Assembly (NCBI GenBank): GCA_023248615.1
Contig: JAHFEI010000063.1
Location: forward strand, 1-9,251
Origin: Nitrospinales bacterium
GTDB taxonomy: Bacteria; Nitrospinota_A; UBA7883; JACRGQ01
DNA length: 9,251 bases
Direction of reading: 5' to 3'
Of this stretch, positions 1 to 5,982 are shown one piece after another. How positions within the stretch are numbered: the stretch's first letter is position 1; the number at the start of each line of letters is the position of its first letter. The position numbers were made by a program, and so were the translations under genes. The notes under the pieces were generated by a model. It saw only the letters and a list, made by a program, of their open reading frames with translations, was not told the origin of the DNA and searched no databases.

Positions 1-462
1 TGCCGATGCTGGATTCCATTCGTTCGGGTTGGCTTCCTTTCTTAATATGCTTGCAATTCCTGTTTTCGGCTCAAAGTAGACCTCCCGGTAGTACATGCCA
101 GAATCATCGTACTTTTTAAAAGCTAGGTTTGCCTGCTTGGCGCTCTTCAGTAGCCTGTCCCACTTCCATTTGGCGTTATCCACTCCACCTATGACGGCGG
201 CCTCAATCGAGTTGGCCGAAAAACCTTCCAGCGCGAATTTGTTTAAAGCCTTTTCCAGCAGTTCGGCTATCTTCTCCGGGTAGGCGCTTACATTGTCGTT
301 TGAGCTGATGGCCGCCCCGAGGGAACCGTCGCTTGCTCGTAGCAGGAGTACTGGGTTTTGCCCAAGGTCTATGCTTATTTTCCGGGAGTTGAACCACAGC
401 CCGGTGCCTTTTGAGGTGGGGGGCAGTAGCTCGCTTTTGCTCAGAAGCTTAAAACTTATCAT
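1..462 (-). CDS. CheD-like protein, 3' end outside window; catalytic residues apparently missing
   Basis: The 154 visible residues are open to the window edge, so the C-terminus is missing. The start is an ATG preceded by GGCGGGAG with good spacing. Resemblance to the chemoreceptor glutamine deamidase CheD is seen in three blocks: a DLGQNPVLLL strand (residues 32-41) followed by a DGSLGAA turn, an amphipathic helix then IEAAVIGGVDNAKW (86-99), and VYFEPKTGIASILRKE (128-143), which matches CheD's late strand and 'DxxTGxv' ending. At the expected active site, CheD has LGxGSC and a later A-H; here these are LGQNP and GAAISS, so neither the catalytic Cys nor His is visible. It may be a non-enzymatic CheD homologue or a diverged protein of the same fold. 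It follows lexA by 79 bp on the same strand and could be cotranscribed. Family call is from memory of motifs and moderate at best. Confidence 0.5.
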   Translation of the reverse strand, partial: MISFKLLSKSELLPPTSKGTGLWFNSRKISIDLGQNPVLLLRASDGSLGAAISSNDNVSAYPEKIAELLEKALNKFALEGFSANSIEAAVIGGVDNAKWKWDRLLKSAKQANLAFKKYDDSGMYYREVYFEPKTGIASILRKEANPNEWNPASA

Positions 463-541
463 GCCATCTCCCGCCTGTCTGAGCCTGTTGTATTACGTGG
501 TGACCAAAGCCGCCAGCAGTATCCTACACCCAAAATTTGGC

Positions 542-1147
542 TTAGGAAAACTTCCGGATGATACCGGTAACTATCCCTTGTATACGCACCTTGGTCGGCT
601 CGAAGTACATAGGTTTCATGGCGCTATTGGCTGGCTGGAGCCTTATGCGCCCGTTATCCGGGAAATATTTTTTCAGCGTCGCTTCCCTGCCATCAATGAG
701 AGCCACAACGGTCTGCCCCGGTTTCGCTATTGAGCTTTTGCGTACCAGCACCATGTCGCCATCGAGGATATGGTCGTCTATCATGGAGTCGCCACGCACG
801 CGAAGCAGGTAGCTACTGTGGTCAGTTCCCATTTCTTCCGGAAGTACCATTGTGTTGTGGTCGGTATAGGATTCAATCGGATACCCGGCGGCAATTGCTC
901 CCAGTATCGGCACGGTTATGCCCGGCTTGGCGCCGCTGGAAGGGATAACCTCTATCGACCTATGCCGGTTCGGCTCGCGGTGGATGAATCCCTTCGCCTG
1001 CAAATTTTTCAAGTGCTGGTGCACGGTGGCTGGCGAACTTATTCCGAATTCTTCGCGAATATCACCGATGCTTGGCGCGTAGCCGTTTTTCACTATGAAG
1101 GAGTTAGCAAAATCCAGTATCTCTTTTTGTCTCTTTGTAATTTTCAT
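542..1147 (-). CDS. lexA: LexA repressor (SOS regulator)
   Basis: LexA represses SOS genes and inactivates itself by RecA-stimulated autocleavage. The 201-residue product matches the usual family length. An N-terminal winged helix (about 1-65) has a recognition helix around SSPATVHQHLKNLQAKG (38-53). The C-terminal S24-type peptidase domain contains the cleavage bond Ala87-Gly88 (in GAIAAGYP), catalytic Ser121 (RGDSM) and catalytic Lys159 (EATLKKY). All required residues are present, so it should be functional. The start is ATG at 1147, because MKITKRQKEIL is the normal LexA N-terminus; the frame stays open for 86 more codons upstream but that part is not LexA-like. No Shine-Dalgarno sequence precedes this ATG. 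The helix resembles that of LexA proteins that bind GAAC-N4-GTTC boxes, but no such box is visible in the promoter. Confidence 0.97.
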   Translation of the reverse strand: MKITKRQKEILDFANSFIVKNGYAPSIGDIREEFGISSPATVHQHLKNLQAKGFIHREPNRHRSIEVIPSSGAKPGITVPILGAIAAGYPIESYTDHNTMVLPEEMGTDHSSYLLRVRGDSMIDDHILDGDMVLVRKSSIAKPGQTVVALIDGREATLKKYFPDNGRIRLQPANSAMKPMYFEPTKVRIQGIVTGIIRKFS

Positions 1148-1153
1148 GGGGGA

Positions 1154-1182
1154 ATTGTAACCGAAAATACGGCGAAACTCAA
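1154..1182 (-). promoter_or_regulatory. lexA promoter, predicted leaderless
   Basis: On the minus strand TTGAGT (1177-1182) and TACAAT (1154-1159) are separated by exactly 17 bp. Only six bases (TCCCCC) lie between the -10 and the lexA ATG, so initiation should fall at or next to the A of the start codon. This agrees with the lack of a ribosome-binding site. The spacer contains the short inverted repeat CCGTATTTTCGG (1161-1172), a possible repressor contact. Confidence 0.6.
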
Positions 1183-1377
1183 CCCCTCCACTTAAAAAAA
1201 TATTTTGCCCCGGTTTACTTGCCTGGTTTGTTGCCAACCTCTGTTTGTACCGGTTTGCGTTGTTACGGCGCAATCCCGCGCCAGAAGTGTGGTCGCGGTG
1301 GGCGGTTCGTACGGTGCGGCGGAGGTTGGGGGTAGCGTGACGGTTTCTCCATCGTGGATAATTATTTAGAGGTTTTG
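1183..1377. other. Divergent intergenic region between lexA and cytochrome c
   Basis: No convincing gene is seen. The lexA frame stays open here, but its translation is Arg-rich and low in complexity and lies upstream of the lexA promoter. Contents noted are the GGTT/AACC repeat at 1225-1239, a small GGCGC/GCGCC hairpin (1267-1282), and a G-rich stretch on the plus strand at about 1290-1335. No known RNA could be recognised. Confidence 0.5.
1225..1239. promoter_or_regulatory. Candidate LexA-type operator or regulator site
   Basis: GGTTTGTTGCCAACC is an inverted repeat of the form GGTT-N7-AACC, in the divergent region 43 bp upstream of the lexA -35 box. The preceding bases repeat part of it (GGTTTACTTGCC at 1212-1223 against GGTTTGTTGCC), so there are two similar half-sites in a row. 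GGTT/AACC half-sites are known in some deltaproteobacterial LexA boxes, but the spacing here does not match one I can name. Assignment to LexA is a guess. Confidence 0.25.
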
Positions 1378-1406
1378 TTGAAAAATAAGGTTGATTGCTA
1401 TACAAT
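1378..1406 (+). promoter_or_regulatory. Sigma70-type promoter of the di-haem cytochrome c gene
   Basis: TTGAAA (1378-1383) and TACAAT (1401-1406) are separated by 17 bp, close to consensus. Transcription would begin near 1413, leaving a leader of about 117 nt before the first ATG. Confidence 0.65.
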
Positions 1407-1428
1407 GCCCTCTCAATAAAGGTTAGAG

Positions 1429-1457
1429 GGTATCACAGCGGAAACGTTGGTGATAAC
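1429..1457 (+). promoter_or_regulatory. Hairpin with GAAA tetraloop in the cytochrome c 5' leader
   Basis: TATCACAGCG (1431-1440) pairs with CGTTG-G-TGATA (1445-1455) across a GAAA loop. This gives ten base pairs, one of them G-U, with a single bulged G. The GNRA-type loop and the position in a long leader suggest an RNA-level role, such as stability or regulation. A second weak hairpin (TGTAC/GTACA, 1490-1505) lies before the ribosome-binding site. It does not match a riboswitch class I can recognise. Confidence 0.4.
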
Positions 1458-1529
1458 AGAAATCGTGGGTGTTTGGGAGCAATGGGAAGTGTACCTGCGC
1501 GTACAAAATAAAACTGGAGAAATATTGTA

Positions 1530-2231
1530 ATGGGGGAGAAGAGAGTCATGAAATCCATCTTTGTACTTTTGTCAATAGTCCTTGTGCTTGCCGTCGCGCC
1601 GCAGGCTCACGCAAAGGATGAGGGAGCCGCCCTTCCGGCTGGCCATCACCTTTACGTCTCTTATTGTGTTTTGTGCCATGGTGAAGATGGAAAGAGCAAC
1701 GGCCCGCTGACGGTTAAGATGGGTTTGAAGCCTACCGACCTGACCAGCGAACGCCTGCACAAGAGTCCGGACGAATTGGGAAAAATCATCGGCGGTTCCG
1801 GTGGCTTGAAAAAAGCAGAATCCAAAATGCCGGATTGGGCAAAAGAAATTCCGGCCCCGGTGCTGAAGACCATCGCCTCGTATGTGCTTTCGTTGCCTAC
1901 CGCTCAAGCTAAAGCCCCCCGCGACTGCTCGGCAAAATCCACGGAAGACAAGTTGTCACGCGGAAAGACTCTGTATGACAACGCCTGTCTGGCTTGCCAT
2001 GGCCGGTACGGAGACGGAAAAGGGCTTCTTTCGAAGCTGATAGGGCTACATGACACCAAAGGGAAGCCGATGGTGGACTGGACATCCGCAAAATACACCA
2101 AACCGGCAGATGCCATAAAGAAGGCGACCCTTTTGGGACAGGGCGATTTCATGCCCGCCTGGAAAGGCACCGTCTGTGACGATGAAGCCGACGACATTAT
2201 CGCCTACATAGCCACCCTGAAGAAAAAATAA
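1530..2231 (+). CDS. Periplasmic di-haem class I cytochrome c
   Basis: An exported electron carrier with two covalently bound haems. The N-terminus is a signal peptide ending in QAHA before KDEG. Numbering from the second Met (1548), haem-binding motifs are CVLCH (40-44) and CLACH (147-151), each followed by HG as in the cytochrome c551/c4-like class. Candidate sixth ligands are Met94 (SKMPDW) and Met202 (DFMPAW), so this is two fused mono-haem domains. Two further Cys (127 and 210) frame the second domain and could form a disulfide. The start is uncertain: ATG 1530 follows GGAG by 10 bases and ATG 1548 follows GGGGGAG by 9; the shorter form has the more typical signal peptide. It is divergent from lexA, with its own promoter, and appears monocistronic. 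The redox partner is unknown; the decahaem protein encoded convergently next door is one possibility. Confidence 0.93.
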   Translation: MGEKRVMKSIFVLLSIVLVLAVAPQAHAKDEGAALPAGHHLYVSYCVLCHGEDGKSNGPLTVKMGLKPTDLTSERLHKSPDELGKIIGGSGGLKKAESKMPDWAKEIPAPVLKTIASYVLSLPTAQAKAPRDCSAKSTEDKLSRGKTLYDNACLACHGRYGDGKGLLSKLIGLHDTKGKPMVDWTSAKYTKPADAIKKATLLGQGDFMPAWKGTVCDDEADDIIAYIATLKKK

Positions 2232-2250
2232 GAAACAATTTGTAGCCCCG

Positions 2251-2274
2251 CCGCACCGGCTCTCGCCGGTGCGG
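2251..2274 (+). terminator. Perfect GC-rich hairpin after cytochrome c gene
   Basis: CCGCACCGGC (2251-2260), loop TCTC, GCCGGTGCGG (2265-2274): a perfect 10-bp stem 19 bp after the stop codon. No T-tract follows on either strand, so it is a poor classical intrinsic terminator. It may instead protect the 3' end or act together with Rho. Confidence 0.45.
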
Positions 2275-2574
2275 ACGGAGGCCTGTTACCGGATAGTCAC
2301 CGTTCCCTTCGCCATACCAAGCGCCTCGTTCACTCTATCTCCCCATCTCCCTGTAGTAGCGTCGACAAAAAAGCGGACACCCCAAAGAGTTTTCCGTCTT
2401 TTTCACATCCCGCATACTAAGAGGATGCGAGTGTAATCCTATCGGCGATTGCCGCGATAGCGGCAACTCAGGCCGCCCCGTAGGGGCAACAGGAGCAACG
2501 CTTCGTTGCTTCGCAACGAACGACAGGCATGAATGCTCACGCCACCTGACAAAGCCGGGTTTATAGCGGGGGAA
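2275..2574. other. Hairpin-rich convergent intergenic region
   Basis: This lies between the convergent ends of the di-haem and decahaem cytochrome genes. Structures seen in order are CTATCG/CGATAG around a CGGC-GATT-GCCG core (about 2439-2460), GCCCC-GTA-GGGGC (2475-2487), then two overlapping, mutually exclusive hairpins, GCAACG-CTT-CGTTGC (2495-2509) and CGTTGC-TTC-GCAACG (2504-2518). Apart from the small possible remnant listed separately, no gene is seen. The hairpins could serve as the 3' end of the long minus-strand operon. Confidence 0.5.
2286..2415 (-). pseudogene. Possible decayed small ORF (unidentified)
   Basis: On the minus strand an open frame without a start codon (2402-2286) reads KRRKTLWGVRFFVDATTG, then RWGDRVNEALGMAKGTVTIR, then TAA. 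A second frame starting at ATG 2415 gives MRDVKKTENSLGCPLF and ends at 2335. The two could be joined by a shift near 2375. The composition looks protein-like, but I recognise no family and the evidence is thin. Confidence 0.15.
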
Positions 2575-3522
2575 TCAGTTCCGGGTGGCGTGGTAGGAGT
2601 GGCAGGATACGCAATCGGCATTCACCATCTTCTCGCGGTGGCAACCGTTGCATTTGGGATAGTAATTCTCCACAACCGGGGAAGTTTCCGCTTCTTTGTC
2701 AACGGGAGCATCCCCCTCTTTTTTTGTGACGTACTTGTGGCAGTCCGTGCATTCTCCGGCGGAGTGCCGTGCATGTGAGAAGGTAAAATTTGTCTGCCGC
2801 TTGCCGCTGAGCCAAGTTACCTTGTAATCGGGAGAGGTGTGGCACACCGGGCAACCCTTCTTGTCCTTGGCATCCGCCGCGTGTTTTTCCAGTTCGTGGC
2901 ACCACCCGCATTCGCCCATGAACTGTATGGTGGTTTCAAATCCGCCGCCGGGGTTTGCCCTGTGGCACTGGTCGCACGGCACATTCTTGAAAGGCCTTTG
3001 CTCTTCATGTATGCCGTGCGGGAAGAGCATGGTTTCCTTCAGCTTGGGTTTTCCGCCCGCTTTTTCTCCTGCTTGCGACCCGTGCCGGTAAAGGCCTACC
3101 GACGATGCGCCATCCGTTTCCGCAGGTTTCTTTGCTCCGGTTGCCCTTGGCTGGCCTTGGGATTTGTGGCAGGTGGTGCAAGAACTGTTTGTCACTACTT
3201 TTATGTTGCGAGCCGTTCCGCCATGTTCCCTGTGGCATTCCGTGCAACCGGGAGATTTTACAGATTTGGTTTTTTCCTTGTCCGCGTTGGGCGGCACATG
3301 TTTCGCCATTTTGGCGTGGCACTTTATGCACCCGTTGCTGGTTACGTCGCGCCACGGTGTGTGGCACGCCTCGCACTTATTGGAAAGGGCAGAATGTTTC
3401 AGGCTTAGTTTCCGCCCCATAAAGACGTTAGGGCGCCCACCGTACCAAGCTGTGGTGGCTACAATGACCAACAGCGCCGCCGCAACGCCAGTTACCATGA
3501 GCCGGAATTTCGTTTTGGTCAC
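2575..3522 (-). CDS. Membrane-anchored decahaem c-type cytochrome
   Basis: An extracytoplasmic multihaem electron carrier, last gene of the redox operon. With a GTG start at 3522 it has 315 residues: a short basic N-terminus, one hydrophobic segment (about 10-27, probably an uncleaved anchor), then ten CxxCH motifs at 50, 65, 93, 115, 183, 205, 224, 258, 291 and 304. The segments FPHGIHEE and FSHARH, before motifs five and eight, look like the distal-His FxHxxH elements of cytochrome c3/c7-type modules. A Lys/Ala/Gly-rich linker (about 120-165) splits it into a four-haem and a six-haem half. The GTG lies one base after the stop of the upstream gene, which fits translational coupling; no clear ribosome-binding site is seen, and TTG 3543 or ATG 3498 remain possible. 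It likely exchanges electrons with the di-haem b protein encoded just upstream. Substrate is unknown. Confidence 0.93.
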   Translation of the reverse strand: MTKTKFRLMVTGVAAALLVIVATTAWYGGRPNVFMGRKLSLKHSALSNKCEACHTPWRDVTSNGCIKCHAKMAKHVPPNADKEKTKSVKSPGCTECHREHGGTARNIKVVTNSSCTTCHKSQGQPRATGAKKPAETDGASSVGLYRHGSQAGEKAGGKPKLKETMLFPHGIHEEQRPFKNVPCDQCHRANPGGGFETTIQFMGECGWCHELEKHAADAKDKKGCPVCHTSPDYKVTWLSGKRQTNFTFSHARHSAGECTDCHKYVTKKEGDAPVDKEAETSPVVENYYPKCNGCHREKMVNADCVSCHSYHATRN

Positions 3523-3523
3523 G

Positions 3524-4357
3524 TCAGTAGTACAGCACAACAAAAATGTGGATGAAGACCGCCGTTAGGGTTATACCGGAAAGCGGCATATGCAGAGCCA
3601 GCCATTTGTCGAGCGATTCCATTTTAGCCACCCGGAAAGCCAGCCGCTCCTTTTCCATAAGGAGGGAGGTAAGTAGCGAGAAGTGGAACTTTTCGCCGTC
3701 CGGGACTTCGCGCCTCATCTCTTCCATTTGCGCCTGCCTTTTCCTTGTAAGCTGTCGCTCTTCGGTAAAAAGGTATTCCCACGTTACCCGCTTATGCGTG
3801 AGCATTGGGCGTAGCTTGGCCCGATAGAGCGCCTGAAATTCTTTCGACATCCCTTTGGCGTCTTTGTCCGCCTCGTCCAGAAGCTTTTTAAGCATCTGCT
3901 CAATGTGATCCTTGGGAATCATTTCCCTGCTTTCTTTGGCGAGCGATATGGGGATAGCTTTAAAGATGAGGGCGCCTACTACGCCACTGGCGGTTACAAG
4001 CAGGAGCGCCACATAAAGGAATGTGCCGAACGTGCCGCCCGGGCTTGCTCCCACATGCATAAGCGCAAATATAGCCGCGAGGACTCCCAGGTATATATGG
4101 GCCGAAAGCCAGGAGCTTGTCGGGCCGAGCTTGTAGTGGTAGAGGTGTTTCCTGATTTTGTAGGCCATGAGAAAAAGCATCAGCAAAAAAGCGATGATGC
4201 CAAACGTCATGCCGGGCACGGAGCCGCCGCGCGGCTCCGTATACGAGGCGTACACGCCGTAGGCCGCCACAGCCACAACGAGCGTGGCTACAAAGACAAG
4301 AGGCCACTTGTCCCTCAGTATCGGGGAATCTTCCCCAACCAGCGGATTAACGGCCAT
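3524..4357 (-). CDS. Di-haem cytochrome b-like membrane protein
   Basis: A 277-residue integral membrane protein with hydrophobic segments at about 18-38, 48-67, 84-104, 112-135 and 254-277. His87 and His101 lie on the third segment and His256 and His270 on the last. Each pair is 14 residues apart, the spacing by which two b haems are stacked between helices in the cytochrome b of bc1 complexes and related quinone-linked proteins. Between segments four and five is a charged, helical cytoplasmic-looking insert of about 115 residues (about 137-250). ATG 4357 is preceded by GAGG with acceptable spacing. It sits between the Fe-S/cyclic-nucleotide protein (32-bp gap) and the decahaem cytochrome (one base between stop and next start), so transfer of electrons across the membrane between them is the natural inference. 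I know no named family for the whole protein. Confidence 0.72.
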   Translation of the reverse strand: MAVNPLVGEDSPILRDKWPLVFVATLVVAVAAYGVYASYTEPRGGSVPGMTFGIIAFLLMLFLMAYKIRKHLYHYKLGPTSSWLSAHIYLGVLAAIFALMHVGASPGGTFGTFLYVALLLVTASGVVGALIFKAIPISLAKESREMIPKDHIEQMLKKLLDEADKDAKGMSKEFQALYRAKLRPMLTHKRVTWEYLFTEERQLTRKRQAQMEEMRREVPDGEKFHFSLLTSLLMEKERLAFRVAKMESLDKWLALHMPLSGITLTAVFIHIFVVLYY

Positions 4358-4389
4358 CCGCGTTCCCTCTTATTACCTTTTCCATGCCC

Positions 4390-5961
4390 TTACCCGAATG
4401 TCCGAAGGTCGGCGAAAAATTCTGTTGGGTCTACCCTGCGCGCCGCCCCGGTAGGGCAGTTGTAAACGCATCCCATGAAATCATAGTTCCGGCACATGTC
4501 GCATTTGGCCGCTTTCCTTTTCGCCCTTTGCGGGGCAACGCCGGTTTTCGCTACAGTTGCGGCCTGCATCGCCGTGAACATATCCCTCTCGCCGGGCAGT
4601 TTTTGCGCGTCGGGACGTTCGACCATCATACGCTCGCCGGGAAACTGCGCCTTCGCGGGATTTTTGTCCTTGACTTCCGGCAGTTTTATCTCTTCACCGG
4701 CTCTGGTTGGTTTGGCGGCATGCATTTTTTTGATGATGGCGGACAGGAATGGCGCAAACATTGATTTTGATTCTTGCCTGGCTTCCAGGGTGATTATGGA
4801 TATGTTCCCGTGTGGACACAGCCGTGCGCACCCGCCACACCCTATGCAATTATCCTTGTGGTATATCTCGCCCGTGAGGTCCCTTTGTATGGCGCCGGTA
4901 GGGCATTTAGACATGCAAATAGGGTCTTGGCAGTTTCTGCACGATGTGGGGAGCAATATAAAGTCGTTAAACTTTATTCCCTTGCGTATCAGGTGGGAGT
5001 GCCCATCGTGTAGCGCCGCACAGGCGTTAACGCAGTTGTCGCACTGCACACACTTGGATATGTCCATTATCAGCACGGCCTTGGATTGTATGACGCCCGC
5101 TTCCACCGCCGCCGACATGGAGTTGGACAATGTTTTGCTCGATGTCATTTGCAAATTGCGGTCCAGCCGTTTTTGCACCACTTTCTGCAACGCTGTTTTT
5201 ACGGCGGGCTGCTGTTCCAGGATGGCGTTGAAATCGTCCTTGGCTATTTTTATCAGTTCCAGCCGGTTCAGCGCTTCTACGGTGGCGGAGCGTTTCTCAT
5301 CCCCCAACAACGCTATCTCGCCAAAATAATGCCCTTCGTTCAGGTAGGCTATTATCTTTTCACTCCCTTTGGCATCTGCCTGCATTACCTTAACAAAGCC
5401 GTACCTTATAAGGTAAAAGGAATCCGCTTCCATTCCCTGCTTGAATATCACTTCCCCCGCCTTGAACGTCAGCAACGATACTTTGTCCCTTAACTGCTCA
5501 AGAAACGGTTTGGTAAGGCCAGCAAATATAGGGATATTGGCAAGGTGCGTGGTCAGTGCGCGCGAACGGTAAGTGGCGTCCAGCCTCTCCTTGATTACCG
5601 GGAACACGTCCAGTAGCTTGAACAACTTGTCGCGTGATATATTCAAAAGCCTGGCCTGCGTATCCGCCACAACATCCGCTGTGCGCGGCGTGCCGGACAT
5701 GGCGGCTATCTCGCCGAATATCTCGCCCTTGCCGAGCTTTATTTTTAAAGGCATGTCGGAATCCGCTTGCGGGATGATTACACTAACGCTTCCATCCAAG
5801 ATGATATTGCAGTTCTCGTCATACTCCCCCTGGCGGCAGATGTAATCGCCGGGGTTGAATTTCTTTACATCGTATTCCTTCAAAAGATCGCAGATTTCCT
5901 GGTGGTTTGCCCCCTTGAAAAGAGGAACCTCTTTTATGTAGTGCTCTAAGGAGTAGTCCAT
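4390..5961 (-). CDS. Cyclic-nucleotide-binding/tetra-[4Fe-4S] ferredoxin fusion protein
   Basis: A 523-residue cytoplasmic protein without signal peptide. Two cNMP-binding (Crp-type) domains come first: residues about 12-130 with phosphate cassette FGEIAAMSGTPRTADV (82-97), and about 145-265 with FGEIALLGDEKRSATV (213-228). Both keep the Glu and Arg that hold the cyclic phosphate. No helix-turn-helix follows; instead there is an electron-transfer module like the beta subunits of DmsB/NrfC-type enzymes, with four Cys groups: 304-307-310-314, 341-344-349-353, 372-375-378-382 and 487-490-498-502. A linker of about 85 residues, rich in Lys, Ala and Pro, precedes the last group. The likely role is an Fe-S relay between the flavin protein upstream and the b-type membrane protein downstream, gated by cAMP, c-di-nucleotide-like or other cyclic ligands. 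Start ATG 5961 is 21 bp after the preceding gene; its ribosome-binding site (GGGAAA) is weak. Confidence 0.9.
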   Translation of the reverse strand: MDYSLEHYIKEVPLFKGANHQEICDLLKEYDVKKFNPGDYICRQGEYDENCNIILDGSVSVIIPQADSDMPLKIKLGKGEIFGEIAAMSGTPRTADVVADTQARLLNISRDKLFKLLDVFPVIKERLDATYRSRALTTHLANIPIFAGLTKPFLEQLRDKVSLLTFKAGEVIFKQGMEADSFYLIRYGFVKVMQADAKGSEKIIAYLNEGHYFGEIALLGDEKRSATVEALNRLELIKIAKDDFNAILEQQPAVKTALQKVVQKRLDRNLQMTSSKTLSNSMSAAVEAGVIQSKAVLIMDISKCVQCDNCVNACAALHDGHSHLIRKGIKFNDFILLPTSCRNCQDPICMSKCPTGAIQRDLTGEIYHKDNCIGCGGCARLCPHGNISIITLEARQESKSMFAPFLSAIIKKMHAAKPTRAGEEIKLPEVKDKNPAKAQFPGERMMVERPDAQKLPGERDMFTAMQAATVAKTGVAPQRAKRKAAKCDMCRNYDFMGCVYNCPTGAARRVDPTEFFADLRTFG

Positions 5962-5982
5962 TTTCCCATGCTATCAGGATTG

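Noticed and set aside
1148..1405. N-terminal extension of LexA by 86 residues
   Set aside because: The extra residues are Arg-rich and not LexA-like, and lie upstream of the predicted promoter and canonical N-terminus.
1413..1529. Cyclic di-GMP (GEMM) riboswitch before the cytochrome c gene
   Set aside because: The GAAA-capped stem is suggestive, but the conserved GEMM core sequences are not present.
2839..3408. Plus-strand open frame of 189 codons across the decahaem gene
   Set aside because: It lies opposite a gene with ten CxxCH motifs and is an antisense shadow with no recognisable domain.
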